This document shows positions 28,673 through 37,737 of a stretch of 64,000 nt of DNA, piece by piece. The notes under the pieces are model-generated. The model saw only the letters and a list, made by a program, of their open reading frames with translations, was not told the origin of the DNA and searched no databases. Both the position numbers and the translations under genes were made by a program. Source of the DNA: Bacteroides mediterraneensis (GTDB lineage: Bacteria; Bacteroidota; Bacteroidia; Bacteroidales; Bacteroidaceae); contig NZ_LT635783.1 of the NCBI RefSeq assembly GCF_900128455.1, positions 3,090,546 to 3,154,545 on the forward strand, written 5' to 3'. How positions within the stretch are numbered: position 1 is the first letter of the stretch; every line of letters starts with the position of its first letter.

Positions 28673-28746
28673 CAGGCACGAATTACATGAAAAGCACCCT
28701 TCCGACGTGACAAACAGCGGAAAGGAATTCATGTAATGCGTGCCTG
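28673..28746. repeat. Long inverted repeat upstream of the HAD gene
   Basis: 19-nt arms (28673-28691 and 28728-28746) pair except for two central bases and enclose a smaller TTCCG/CGGAA stem. It comes after the pgi terminator and ends 22 bases before the HAD start. It is not followed by a T-run. A regulatory RNA structure or a small mobile repeat are both possible. Confidence 0.6.
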
Positions 28747-28768
28747 AATATTATAAAAAAGTATCATC

Positions 28769-29509
28769 ATGTTTCAACAAAATATCCATCAATATCTCAC
28801 AACCCATCATTTTACCCAAATCAATCTGAAAGCCGTATTGTTCGACATGGACGGAGTACTGTTCGATTCCATGAAAAACCATGCTACGGCCTGGCATGAA
28901 GCAATGAAACAATATGGCATGAACCTAAGCAGAGAAGAGGCTTACCTCCATGAAGGCCGCACTGGTGCCTCCACCATCAACATTGTCAGCCAACGGGAAA
29001 GAGGCTACGAGGCTTCTGAAGAAGAAATCAAGAAAATCTATCAAACCAAGAGCGATTTGTTCAACAGCCTTCCTAAAGCGGCTCCCATGCCTGGAGCCCT
29101 CGAAGTATTGAAGAAGATAAAGACTGCCGGCCTCATCCCTATGGTAGTCACCGGTTCCGGACAACATTCCTTGTTGGACAAACTGAACCACTACTTCCCA
29201 GACATCTTTCACCGCGAACTGATGGTCACGGCTTTCGACGTAAAATTTGGGAAACCCAATCCGGAACCCTACCTGATGGCCTTACAGAAAGCGGGAATCA
29301 AAGCTGATGAAGCGATTGTCATCGAAAATGCCCCACTCGGAGTACGGGCCGGAGTAGCTGCCGGAATCTTTACAGTCGCCCTGAATACCGGACCGCTTCC
29401 GGATGAAGTACTCTTGCAAGAAGGAGCTAACCTGCTTTTCCCTTCCATGCAAGCTTTCAGTGAAAACTGGGAATCATTCTACCAGTGTCTGCAAACCACT
29501 TCCCTATAA
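28769..29509 (+). CDS. HAD-superfamily phosphatase/phosphoglucomutase-like protein
   Basis: 246 residues with a full HAD core and alpha-helical cap: motif I VLFDMDGVLFDS, motif II VVTGSGQ, the Lys in KFGKPNPEPY and motif IV VIENAPLGVRAG. It resembles beta-phosphoglucomutase and sugar-phosphate phosphatases. The acid/base Asp of motif I (second Asp) is present, so either activity is possible. About 20 residues precede the core. Location after pgi hints at sugar phosphate substrates. Confidence 0.85.
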   Translation: MFQQNIHQYLTTHHFTQINLKAVLFDMDGVLFDSMKNHATAWHEAMKQYGMNLSREEAYLHEGRTGASTINIVSQRERGYEASEEEIKKIYQTKSDLFNSLPKAAPMPGALEVLKKIKTAGLIPMVVTGSGQHSLLDKLNHYFPDIFHRELMVTAFDVKFGKPNPEPYLMALQKAGIKADEAIVIENAPLGVRAGVAAGIFTVALNTGPLPDEVLLQEGANLLFPSMQAFSENWESFYQCLQTTSL

Positions 29510-29514
29510 CAAAA

Positions 29515-29561
29515 AATCCACCCAAAGAGATACAGTATTTGTGCAACTCTTTCGGTGGATT
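29515..29561. terminator. Bidirectional terminator
   Basis: 15-nt arms (29515-29529 and 29547-29561) between the convergent HAD and ROK genes, with A-run and T-rich flanks. Confidence 0.85.
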
Positions 29562-29590
29562 CTTATTTTATTGTTCAAAAGTCGGATTCG

Positions 29591-30796
29591 TTATTCCAAC
29601 GCAAACAGCTTGCTTCTTGACAACAGAGAAGAACCTATCACATTTGCCTTTTCTTTTAACTCAGACAATACGATGTCTGAATCCTTATACATCAGATTCA
29701 ATGTATATTTACGGACAGCCGAAATGACCGGAGGAAGCAGGTATTCTCCTACTTTTGAAAACTCACCGCCAATAATCACCTGCTCAGGATTGAATACATT
29801 AATCAAGTCTCCAATATGACGTCCTAATTTGGCTCCGATTTCTTCCACCAGCTCGATGGCCAGCACGTCTTCCCGACGTACTGCTGAAATAATGTCGGCC
29901 AGCGTAATATCATCGATGGCTTTCTCTTTCAGCAGGATGGAATTTTCTCCTTGACGAAGACGGGCGATAAACTTACGGTATAATGCCGAACAGGAAACTT
30001 CCGTCTCGATACATCCTTTCTTTCCGCAATAACAAATCTGCTGGTTGTCGTATCCATAGTTATGTCCAAATTCACCTGCAAACCCTGACATCCCGGAATA
30101 CAACTTCCCATCAATGATGATGGCCATTCCCAGTCCCCAGTTCACATTAATAAAGATAAGATTCTTCGGACACTTCTCCGGACGTGTGATGAATTCTCCA
30201 TACGCCATAGCCCGGCTGTCATTGTCGATGCAGACATTGATGCCCAGCCTGTCGGTAAACATTTGAGCCAACGGCTTGTCACCAAATGTCAGGTGTGTAT
30301 AACTACATCCTGTTTCCGGATTGACACGTCCGGTCATACCGATACAAATATTCAATATCTTCGACTTGTCACAAGGAAGTTCATCGATAAAGATTTCTAT
30401 TTCACGGCAAATACGCTCCAGACATTCCGGTGTATTTTCCAATTTAAACGGAATTTCCATCTTTGTCTGCAACACATCTCCCTTAAAATTAATAGCACCT
30501 AAACTTAAAGACTGCACTGCCAACGCCACTCCTATAAAATAGGCAGAATCCGAATTCAACCCATATAAACTGGGATGGCGTCCCCCACTGGTCTCCAGTT
30601 TTCCACAATCGTTCACATATCCCTCTTTGCACATTTCATCCACAAATTTTGTCACGGTAGGAACGCTTAGCCCCATTGATTTAGACAAATCTGTAATTGT
30701 GGTGCTGCCTGCATAAATCAGATGCGTAATGATACGCTGTTTTACTAATGCACTTTTAACGCCTTTCTGTATGTTCGTCAATAGAGTCTGACCCAT
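29591..30796 (-). CDS. ROK-family transcriptional repressor (NagC-like)
   Basis: 401 residues: N-terminal winged helix-turn-helix (about 20-70, STTITDLSKSMGLSVPTVTKF) followed by a ROK sugar-binding domain with the Zn motif CYCGKKGCIE and GMTGRVNPETG. NagC-type ROK proteins bind N-acetylglucosamine-6-phosphate or related sugars and release DNA. It is divergent from nagB with only 176 bases between, and both promoters are well formed, so it probably controls the nagB genes and itself. The effector is inferred from this neighbourhood. Confidence 0.9.
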   Translation of the reverse strand: MGQTLLTNIQKGVKSALVKQRIITHLIYAGSTTITDLSKSMGLSVPTVTKFVDEMCKEGYVNDCGKLETSGGRHPSLYGLNSDSAYFIGVALAVQSLSLGAINFKGDVLQTKMEIPFKLENTPECLERICREIEIFIDELPCDKSKILNICIGMTGRVNPETGCSYTHLTFGDKPLAQMFTDRLGINVCIDNDSRAMAYGEFITRPEKCPKNLIFINVNWGLGMAIIIDGKLYSGMSGFAGEFGHNYGYDNQQICYCGKKGCIETEVSCSALYRKFIARLRQGENSILLKEKAIDDITLADIISAVRREDVLAIELVEEIGAKLGRHIGDLINVFNPEQVIIGGEFSKVGEYLLPPVISAVRKYTLNLMYKDSDIVLSELKEKANVIGSSLLSRSKLFALE

Positions 30797-30823
30797 ATTC
30801 GTTATTTTTTATAGAAACATTTA

Positions 30824-30854
30824 CAAATGTAGAATTTTTCTTTAAAAAGTCAAG
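30824..30854 (-). promoter_or_regulatory. Promoter of the ROK repressor gene
   Basis: -33 CTTG (30851-30854) and -7 TACATTTG (30824-30831), 19 bases apart on the minus strand. Confidence 0.6.
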
Positions 30855-30875
30855 CATAAAAAATCTATTTTTTTA

Positions 30876-30907
30876 TTTGACATTCTGAGTAAGCTTTGAT
30901 ATATTTG
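30876..30907 (+). promoter_or_regulatory. Promoter of nagB
   Basis: -33 TTTG (30876-30879) and -7 TATATTTG (30900-30907), 20 bases apart. Its upstream end is 21 bases from the divergent ROK promoter, so one bound repressor could cover both. Confidence 0.7.
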
Positions 30908-30972
30908 CAGAAGTAAGCTAATTTTCGAAGATTACAATTAAATTAATTTCAATATTCAAAATTCTAACCACC

Positions 30973-31764
30973 ATGAGACTAATCATTGAATCTGATTACA
31001 GTGCTCTGTCCAACTGGGCAGCAAATTATGTTGCAAAGAAAATCAACGCAGCGAACCCTACAAAAGAAAAACCGTTTGTATTGGGTCTTCCTACCGGTTC
31101 ATCTCCACTGGGAATGTATAAAGCCCTGATTGAACTGAATAAAAAAGGAGCTGTCTCTTTTAAAAATGTAGTGACTTTCAACATGGACGAATACGTTGGG
31201 CTTCCCGAATCTCATCCGGAGAGCTACCACTCATTCATGTTCAACAATTTCTTCAACCATATTGACATCTGCAAAGAAAACATCCATATTCTGAACGGCA
31301 ATGCAGCCGACCTGGAAGCAGAATGTGCCAATTATGAAAAGGAAATTGAGAAATTCGGCGGTATCGACCTGTTCCTGGGAGGTATCGGTCCCGACGGTCA
31401 CATCGCATTCAACGAACCGGGCTCTTCATTGAGCTCACGTACCCGTGTGAAAACACTGACTACCGACACCATCATTGCCAACTCCCGTTTCTTTGAAAAC
31501 GATGTCAACAAAGTGCCTAAAACCGCATTGACCGTAGGAGTAGGAACCGTACTTTCTGCCAAGGAAGTGCTGATTATCTGCAACGGACACAACAAGGCCC
31601 GCGCTTTGCAGCATGCAGTCGAAGGAGGAATCACACAGATGTGGACCATCAGCGCACTCCAGATGCACCAGCACGGCATCATCGTATGCGACGAAGCTGC
31701 CACGGACGAATTGAAAGTCGGCACTTACAAGTATTTCAAAGACATTGAAAAGAACAATCTCTAA
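30973..31764 (+). CDS. nagB: Glucosamine-6-phosphate deaminase
   Basis: Converts glucosamine-6-phosphate to fructose-6-phosphate and ammonia. The 263-residue protein has all expected active-site segments: [24 protein letters not shown] with the catalytic Asp, and [16 protein letters not shown] with the Asp, His and Glu. It heads a two-gene transcript with the NagB-like/PIG-L fusion 11 bases downstream. Expression is probably controlled by the divergent ROK repressor. Confidence 0.96.
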   Translation: MRLIIESDYSALSNWAANYVAKKINAANPTKEKPFVLGLPTGSSPLGMYKALIELNKKGAVSFKNVVTFNMDEYVGLPESHPESYHSFMFNNFFNHIDICKENIHILNGNAADLEAECANYEKEIEKFGGIDLFLGGIGPDGHIAFNEPGSSLSSRTRVKTLTTDTIIANSRFFENDVNKVPKTALTVGVGTVLSAKEVLIICNGHNKARALQHAVEGGITQMWTISALQMHQHGIIVCDEAATDELKVGTYKYFKDIEKNNL

Positions 31765-31775
31765 TTTGCTAAATC

Positions 31776-33761
31776 ATGAGAACAAACCTAAGCTCTCAAA
31801 TCTCACTGAACCGTGTATCTCCCAGATACTACCGCCCGGAAAATGCGGTGGAACGTTCTGTACTGACACGACTCGAAAAAATACCCACCAACATCTTTGA
31901 GACCATTGATGAAGGAGTGGTACAAATTGCCAATGAAATCGTAGCCAAAATACAGGACAGACAACGCGAGGGAAAATTCTGCACCATTGCCGTGGGTACA
32001 GGTGCTTCCTTACGTCCGCTCTTCGCCGAACTGATTCGGAAACACAAAGATGAAGGCGTCAGCTTCCGCAACGTAGTATTCTTCAACCTGTATGAATATT
32101 ATCCGTTGACCGAAGGTGCCGGAAGCAGCTTCAACCACCTGAACAAACTTTTCCTTTCCCAGATAGACATCGACCGCCAGAACATTTTCACAATGGACGG
32201 AACGATTCCTCAGGAAGCCATTACGGAACACTGCCGCCTGTACGAACAGCGTATCCAGACGTTCGGTGGCATCGATATCGTCATCATGGGAGTAGGCCGG
32301 GAAGGAAATATCGGTATGAACGAACCGGGTTCACATGCCAGTTCAACTACCCGTCTGATTTTGATTGATGCGACCTCCCGCTCGGAAGCCGCACACAACA
32401 TCGGAGTAGACAACCTGCCTCCATGCTCCATCACCATGGGTATCAATACTATCCTGAGCGCCCGCAAAGTATATTTGCTGGCATGGGGCGAAGACAAAGC
32501 CGACATCATCCGAAGTGCGGTAGAGGACAAGGTAAGTGATACATTGCCGGCTTCTTACCTGCAACTTCATGCCAATACTTCTGTCTGCATCGACCTGGCA
32601 GCCGCTGCCCATCTGACACGTATCCAGCGTCCGTGGCTGGTAACGAGCTGTGAATGGAACGACAAGCTGGTGAGAAGCGCGATTGTATGGTTGTGCACCA
32701 CACTCAACAAACCGATTCTGAAACTGACCAACAAGGATTACAATGAAAACGGCTTGAGCGAACTGCTGGCACTCTACGGCTCTGCCTACAATGCCAACAT
32801 CAAAGTGTTCAACGACTTGCAGCATACCATCACCGGATGGCCGGGCGGAAAACCGAACGCAGACGATACGTATCGTCCGGAACGTGCCAAACCTTTCCCG
32901 AAACGGGTAGTGGTATTCTCTCCGCATCCGGACGATGACGTGATTTCCATGGGAGGAACCTTACGCCGCCTCGTGCAGCAAGGCCATGAAGTACACGTAG
33001 CTTACGAAACCTCAGGCAACATTGCCGTAGGCGATGAAGAAGTGGTACGCTTCATGCACTTCATCAACGGCTTCAACCAGCTGTTTGAAAACAGTGAGGA
33101 CAAGGTTATCTGCGACAAATACGCCGAAATCAAACAGTTCTTCTCTACCAAGAAGGAGGGCCAGATGGATACACGCGACATCCTGACCATCAAAGGTCTC
33201 ATCCGTCGTGGAGAAGCCCGTACAGCTTGTACATTCAACCGTATCCCGCTCAACCGCTGCCACTTCCTGGATCTCCCGTTCTATGAAACCGGAAAGATTG
33301 AAAAGAATCCTATCAGTGAAGCCGACGTGGAAATCGTACTGAACCTGCTTCGTGAAGTGAAACCTCACCAGATTTACGTAGCCGGCGACTTGGCCGACCC
33401 GCACGGAACTCACCGTGTATGTACGGATGCCGTATTCGCCGCCATCGATGAAGAAAAGAATGCCGGAGCTGAATGGCTGAAAGACTGCCGCATCTGGATG
33501 TACCGTGGTGCATGGGCTGAATGGGAAATCGAAAACATCGAAATGGCCGTACCGCTGAGTCCGGAAGAACTTCGCGCAAAACGTAACTCCATCCTGAAAC
33601 ATCAGTCGCAGATGGAAAGTGCTCCGTTCCTGGGCAACGACGAACGTCTGTTCTGGCAAAGAAGTGAAGACCGCAACCGCGGAACCGCTTCACTTTACGA
33701 CCAGTTAGGACTGGCTTGCTATGAAGCTATGGAAGCTTTTGTAGAATATAAACCTATCTAA
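31776..33761 (+). CDS. NagB-like domain fused to a PIG-L/LmbE deacetylase domain
   Basis: 661 residues. Residues about 25-280 are a NagB/isomerase-type fold, but key residues are lost: FNLYEY at 103-108 has Tyr106 where NagB has the catalytic Asp, and GREGNIGMNEP at 174-184 has Glu176 and Asn178 for the Asp and His. From about 375 a PIG-L domain begins with SPHPDDD (His384, Asp386, Asp387), the zinc site of N-acetylglucosaminyl deacetylases, and DPHGTHR follows. A similar protein in B. thetaiotaomicron is listed as a deaminase-like protein. It is likely an amino-sugar deacetylase with a sugar-phosphate-binding, non-deaminating front domain; this is inference. Confidence 0.9.
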   Translation: MRTNLSSQISLNRVSPRYYRPENAVERSVLTRLEKIPTNIFETIDEGVVQIANEIVAKIQDRQREGKFCTIAVGTGASLRPLFAELIRKHKDEGVSFRNVVFFNLYEYYPLTEGAGSSFNHLNKLFLSQIDIDRQNIFTMDGTIPQEAITEHCRLYEQRIQTFGGIDIVIMGVGREGNIGMNEPGSHASSTTRLILIDATSRSEAAHNIGVDNLPPCSITMGINTILSARKVYLLAWGEDKADIIRSAVEDKVSDTLPASYLQLHANTSVCIDLAAAAHLTRIQRPWLVTSCEWNDKLVRSAIVWLCTTLNKPILKLTNKDYNENGLSELLALYGSAYNANIKVFNDLQHTITGWPGGKPNADDTYRPERAKPFPKRVVVFSPHPDDDVISMGGTLRRLVQQGHEVHVAYETSGNIAVGDEEVVRFMHFINGFNQLFENSEDKVICDKYAEIKQFFSTKKEGQMDTRDILTIKGLIRRGEARTACTFNRIPLNRCHFLDLPFYETGKIEKNPISEADVEIVLNLLREVKPHQIYVAGDLADPHGTHRVCTDAVFAAIDEEKNAGAEWLKDCRIWMYRGAWAEWEIENIEMAVPLSPEELRAKRNSILKHQSQMESAPFLGNDERLFWQRSEDRNRGTASLYDQLGLACYEAMEAFVEYKPI

Positions 33762-33782
33762 AAGCATTCAGACTATTACCAT

Positions 33783-33849
33783 AAAAGACACAGAAACGAA
33801 AGTTTTCTTCTACGCGAAGAAAGGCCCGTTTCCGTGTCTTTTCTTTTTT
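33783..33849 (+). terminator. Terminator after the nagB operon
   Basis: 16-nt arms (33783-33798 and 33827-33842) with one G-T pair, followed by a T-rich tail. Confidence 0.85.
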
Positions 33850-33879
33850 ACTTGTCACTCACACTCTTTATTTATCTAC

Positions 33880-36510
33880 ATGAAAAAATTAGTTATCCCT
33901 ATTCTGGCTTTCTGGCTCAGCTGCCTTTTCCCGGCCTGTACCTCTTCCGACCATTTTCTGAAAGAAACAGACTACCGTCAGAAGGTAGAGACCGATTTCA
34001 ACCAGAAAAAAGAAATTCTCAACCGGGGCAATCTCTTTGCGGTTTTCAATGAAGAAATGACGCAGGAGGAACGGGAGGCCATGATGTTCCTATATGCCTA
34101 CATGACGCCGGGCGATATTGCCGACTACTCTGGCGAATTCTACCTGAAAAATGTACGTCTGGCACTTCAGGACCGCAAGCAAACCACTTGGGGCGCCCAA
34201 ATTCCGGACCTGATTTTCCGCCACTTTGTACTCCCCGTACGGGTAAACAACGAAAACCTGGACAATGCCCGCGAAGTATTCCGTCAGGAACTGATGCCCC
34301 GCGTAGAAAAATTGTCCATGTACGATGCAGTGCTGGAAGTAAACCACTGGTGTCATGAAAAAGTGGTCTACACTCCGACCGACAGCCGTACCAGTGCTCC
34401 GCTGGCTACCGTCAAAACAGCTTACGGACGTTGCGGAGAGGAATCCACCTTTCTGGTAGCCGCCCTGCGTGCCGTAGGTATTCCGGCCCGCCAGGTCTAC
34501 ACACCGCGCTGGGCACATACCGACGACAACCACGCTTGGGTGGAAGCCTGGGTGGACGGAAAATGGTACTTCCTCGGTGCCTGCGAACCGGAACCCGTAC
34601 TGAATCTGGGATGGTTCAATGCCCCGGCCAGCCGAGGCATGCTGATGCACACCAAGGTTTTCGGAGCCTATAACGGACCGGAAGACGTGATGAAAACCAC
34701 GGCCAACTACACCGAAATCAATATCATCGACAATTATGCACAGAGTGCGCCGGTCACCGTCACCGTGGTCGACTCATTGGGAAAAGCAGTGGAAGGTGCC
34801 CATGTGGAATTCAAGCTCTACAACTATGCAGAATTCTATACCGTAGCCAGCAAGACTACCGACGTTTCCGGCAAAGCCTCGCTTTCCGCCGGACTGGGCG
34901 ACATGCTGGTATATGCTTCCGCCAACCAGCACTTCGGACTGAAAAAAGTATCTTTCGGCAAGGACAAGGAAGTGACCCTTACCCTCTCCCACCGTCCGGG
35001 TGACGTGTTTGCAGATACTCTGCACATCGTACCGCCTGCCGAAAAGGCCAACCTGCCGGAGGTGACCGAAGCCCAGCGCAAAGAAAATACCCTGCGTATG
35101 GCCCAGGAAGATTCTATCCGCAATGCCTACGTGGCCAGCTTCCCGACAGAAGAAAAGGCCCAAGCATTTGCCCTAGAACAGAAACTGGACGCAGCACGTA
35201 CCAGCGACTTCATCGTAAAATCCAGAGGCAACTACGCCGACATCATGCAGTTCCTCTCACATGCCGTGGAAAAAGGACAGGGCACACGGGCACTGGAGCT
35301 GCTGGGCACACTGGCCGAGAAGGACTTGCGCGATACACCTTGCTCCATTCTGGAAGACCACCTTTATGGCACGGACACCGCTGCGGACGTACAAGAAGTG
35401 CTGGCCCCGCGCATTGCCAGCGAAATGCTGACACCTTACCGGAGCTACTTTCAGAAGGCATTCCCCACCGAATTGGCATCCCAAATCAAAGCCGACCCGC
35501 AAGTGCTCGTGAAATGGTGTAAGGACAGCCTGACCATCCGCAATGACCTGAGCACCTTGTTTACAACCACTTCACCGGAAGGGGTATGGCGCAGCCGGGT
35601 CACCGACTCCCAGTCCAGAGACATCTTCTTTGTAGCAGCCGCCCGCAGTCTGGGTATTCCTGCCTGGAAAGATGAAGTGAACGGCAATATCTGCTACCGT
35701 CTGAACGGTAATCCGGTGCTGGTGGACTTTGAAAAATCGGAAGGAGGTAATTTGTCGGAAGGCATACTGAAGGCCACCTACGAGCCGATTCCCCGACTGG
35801 ACAACCCGAAATATTACACCCACTTCACCTTGTCGAAATACGACAACGGCACTTTCCAGCTACAGAACCATCCGGAAGATGCCAGCTGGGCCTCCCTGCT
35901 GAAAAACGGAAGCCAAATGTCGACGGGCTATTACATGCTGGTAACCGGCAGCCGTATGGCCAACGGAGGCGTATTGAGCCAGGTTTCTTTCTTTACGGTA
36001 GAAGAAGGAAAGACCACGGTCACCCCGCTCTGCATGCGCGACAATACGGAGGAAGTACGTGTCATAGGCAACTTCAACTCTGAAGCATTGTACACCCGTC
36101 CGGACAACGGGGAACAGGTATCCATCCTCAGCACCACAGGCCGCGGTTATTACATTGTCGGCGTACTGGGTGTAGGACAGGAACCTACCAACCATGCCCT
36201 GAAAGACATCGAAATCAAGAAAGCGGAATTTGAAAAATGGGGACGTACGATTGTACTGCTCTTTACCGACGAAGCGGCCTACCGGAAATTCGACCGCAAA
36301 GAGTTCCCCAACCTGCCATCGAACGTGGTATTTGGAATTGACAAGGACGGAAGTATCCTCAAGATGATGGCCGAAAACATGAAACTGGGCAACAAGCCCA
36401 CCCTGCCGGTGATTATCCTGGGCGATACGTTCAACCGCGTGGTTTTCGAGTCACACGGATACACCATCGGCATGGGCGAGCAACTGCTCCACGTCATCCA
36501 CGGGCTGTAA
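33880..36510 (+). CDS. Transglutaminase-like lipoprotein
   Basis: 876 residues with a lipoprotein signal (lipobox LFPAC, Cys20), so membrane-anchored outside the cytoplasm. Residues about 120-260 form a transglutaminase-like/cysteine protease core: GRCGEE with Cys185 and NHAWVEAW with His218. A carboxypeptidase-regulatory/Ig-like segment (about 290-370) and a second core-like part (about 560-620, SRDIFFVAAARSLGIPAW, without the Cys) follow, and the C-terminal 120 residues look thioredoxin-like. The substrate is unknown; peptide or peptidoglycan processing is typical for such domains. It has its own transcript after a terminator and overlaps cutC by 17 bases at the 3' end. Confidence 0.85.
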   Translation: MKKLVIPILAFWLSCLFPACTSSDHFLKETDYRQKVETDFNQKKEILNRGNLFAVFNEEMTQEEREAMMFLYAYMTPGDIADYSGEFYLKNVRLALQDRKQTTWGAQIPDLIFRHFVLPVRVNNENLDNAREVFRQELMPRVEKLSMYDAVLEVNHWCHEKVVYTPTDSRTSAPLATVKTAYGRCGEESTFLVAALRAVGIPARQVYTPRWAHTDDNHAWVEAWVDGKWYFLGACEPEPVLNLGWFNAPASRGMLMHTKVFGAYNGPEDVMKTTANYTEINIIDNYAQSAPVTVTVVDSLGKAVEGAHVEFKLYNYAEFYTVASKTTDVSGKASLSAGLGDMLVYASANQHFGLKKVSFGKDKEVTLTLSHRPGDVFADTLHIVPPAEKANLPEVTEAQRKENTLRMAQEDSIRNAYVASFPTEEKAQAFALEQKLDAARTSDFIVKSRGNYADIMQFLSHAVEKGQGTRALELLGTLAEKDLRDTPCSILEDHLYGTDTAADVQEVLAPRIASEMLTPYRSYFQKAFPTELASQIKADPQVLVKWCKDSLTIRNDLSTLFTTTSPEGVWRSRVTDSQSRDIFFVAAARSLGIPAWKDEVNGNICYRLNGNPVLVDFEKSEGGNLSEGILKATYEPIPRLDNPKYYTHFTLSKYDNGTFQLQNHPEDASWASLLKNGSQMSTGYYMLVTGSRMANGGVLSQVSFFTVEEGKTTVTPLCMRDNTEEVRVIGNFNSEALYTRPDNGEQVSILSTTGRGYYIVGVLGVGQEPTNHALKDIEIKKAEFEKWGRTIVLLFTDEAAYRKFDRKEFPNLPSNVVFGIDKDGSILKMMAENMKLGNKPTLPVIILGDTFNRVVFESHGYTIGMGEQLLHVIHGL

Positions 36511-37243
36511 GCGCCGCGATGGTACGACGAACTTTTTCGGGGGTCGTGACCGGATGACAATATTCATCCATATCCGTATCTCCCATCGACAAAGCCGGAT
36601 TGCGAAGAAGCATCCGGCTTTCTTTTTGTTCACGGGCCGAGAAATGGAATTCACAGGCACCCGTCACACTGGCCAATTCCGCGATGTTGTGTTCATTCAC
36701 CCCGCATCCCGGCATGATAATGATACGGTCGCCTGCCTGCTTCACCAGTTCCGCCAGCAACGTAGCCCCTTCTATCGCAGTGGGCATCTGGCCGGAAGTC
36801 AGCACACGGTTCACTCCCATATCAATCAGTTCCTCCAACACCTTAGCAGGAGACTTCACATAATCAAACGCACGATGAAAAGTGACCGAGAGTCCCTTGG
36901 CAGCCTTCATCAATCGCTGCATGGCCGGCTTGTCGAGCTCTCCTTCCGGAGTCAGACAGCCGAACACTACCCCGTCGGCTCCAGCCTGACGGGCTGCCAG
37001 AATGTCTTCTTCCATGATGTCAAGTTCCGAAGGAGTGTACAGAAAATCTCCTCCGCGCGGACGGATAATGACATGCAGACGGATATCAATCAATTTCCGG
37101 GCCACCTTGATTTCGCCAATGGAGGGAGTGGTTCCCCCTTCCGGCATGCCGGCACACAATTCGACCCGATGGGCTCCTCCCTGCTGGGCAGCCACACAAC
37201 TCTCCGCGGAGTTCGCGCAAATTTCAAACATGTAGTTTTTCAT
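36494..37243 (-). CDS. cutC: CutC family protein
   Basis: 249 residues, a TIM-barrel protein of the CutC family. Motifs seen are FEICANSAESC, GGAHRVELCAG, VIIRPRGGDFLYT, VTFHRAFD and MPGCGVNEHN. It was named for copper homeostasis in E. coli, but the biochemical activity is unproven, and a cytosolic (copper-binding or enzymatic) role is all that can be said. It is convergent with the transglutaminase-like gene and shares 17 coding bases with it. No clear promoter was found; a palindrome array lies just upstream of the start. Confidence 0.93.
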   Translation of the reverse strand: MKNYMFEICANSAESCVAAQQGGAHRVELCAGMPEGGTTPSIGEIKVARKLIDIRLHVIIRPRGGDFLYTPSELDIMEEDILAARQAGADGVVFGCLTPEGELDKPAMQRLMKAAKGLSVTFHRAFDYVKSPAKVLEELIDMGVNRVLTSGQMPTAIEGATLLAELVKQAGDRIIIMPGCGVNEHNIAELASVTGACEFHFSAREQKESRMLLRNPALSMGDTDMDEYCHPVTTPEKVRRTIAALTARG

Positions 37244-37281
37244 CTTTCAGTACACTTTAAAGAATGATTTTTTCACCTTCC

Positions 37282-37412
37282 GGAAACACCTTTGCGTTTA
37301 CCGGAAAACGCCTTGACGTTTTACTCAAAACGTAAGTGCGTTTTATATGAAACGCAAGTACGTTTTACCTGAAACGCAAGTGCGTTTTCAACCAAACGTC
37401 GAAGCGTTTTTC
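37282..37412. repeat. Array of AAACGCaagtGCGTTT-type palindromes
   Basis: Six units with a period of about 22 bases (near 37282, 37303, 37326, 37349, 37371, 37392), each AAACG(T/C) - 4 to 6 bases - (A/G)CGTTT. Related to the array at 7258-7358. It lies in the 250-base gap between cutC and tRNA-Arg. Confidence 0.75.
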
Positions 37413-37454
37413 TTTCTTCGTCCGCACAGGTTCCGAAAGGTATCGGTTTATAAA

Positions 37455-37496
37455 CAAAAAAGCTTATTAAACCGTTCATTCTCAGTCTAATAAGCT
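37455..37496 (-). terminator. Terminator of tRNA-Arg
   Basis: 9-nt perfect arms (37461-37469 and 37488-37496) followed on the minus strand by six T (37455-37460), seven bases after the tRNA 3' end. Confidence 0.8.
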
Positions 37497-37502
37497 ATCA
37501 TG

Positions 37503-37574
37503 TACGCCCGTGGGGAGTCGAACCCCAATCGAAGGAACCGGAATCCTTTATTCTATCCATTGAACTACGGGCGC
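37503..37574 (-). tRNA. tRNA-Arg (anticodon CCG)
   Basis: A full cloverleaf folds on the minus strand: 7-bp acceptor stem (GCGCCCG with CGGGCGT), D-arm GTTC/GAAT, anticodon stem AAGGA/TCCTT with loop TTCCGGT, and T-arm TGGGG-TTCGACT-CCCCA. The anticodon CCG reads the arginine codon CGG. The CCA end is not encoded. A TATTTTTG box at 37635-37642 may be its promoter. Confidence 0.95.
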
Positions 37575-37737
37575 AAATACCAATAAACACACTTCCCAGC
37601 TTCCTTTGTCGAAAAGGATATTTCGAAAGCGTGACAAAAATACAATTATTCCCCCTTTTCTCCTAATTTTTTCAGGAAAAAATAATTTTCCTCCCTCAAA
37701 ATAGTTGTATCTCACTCACGCTCAGAAAGCCACCTCC

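Noticed and set aside
28769..29509. Beta-phosphoglucomutase assignment for the HAD protein
   Set aside because: Motifs fit but also fit sugar phosphatases, and there is no maltose or trehalose phosphorylase nearby, so only the superfamily is claimed.
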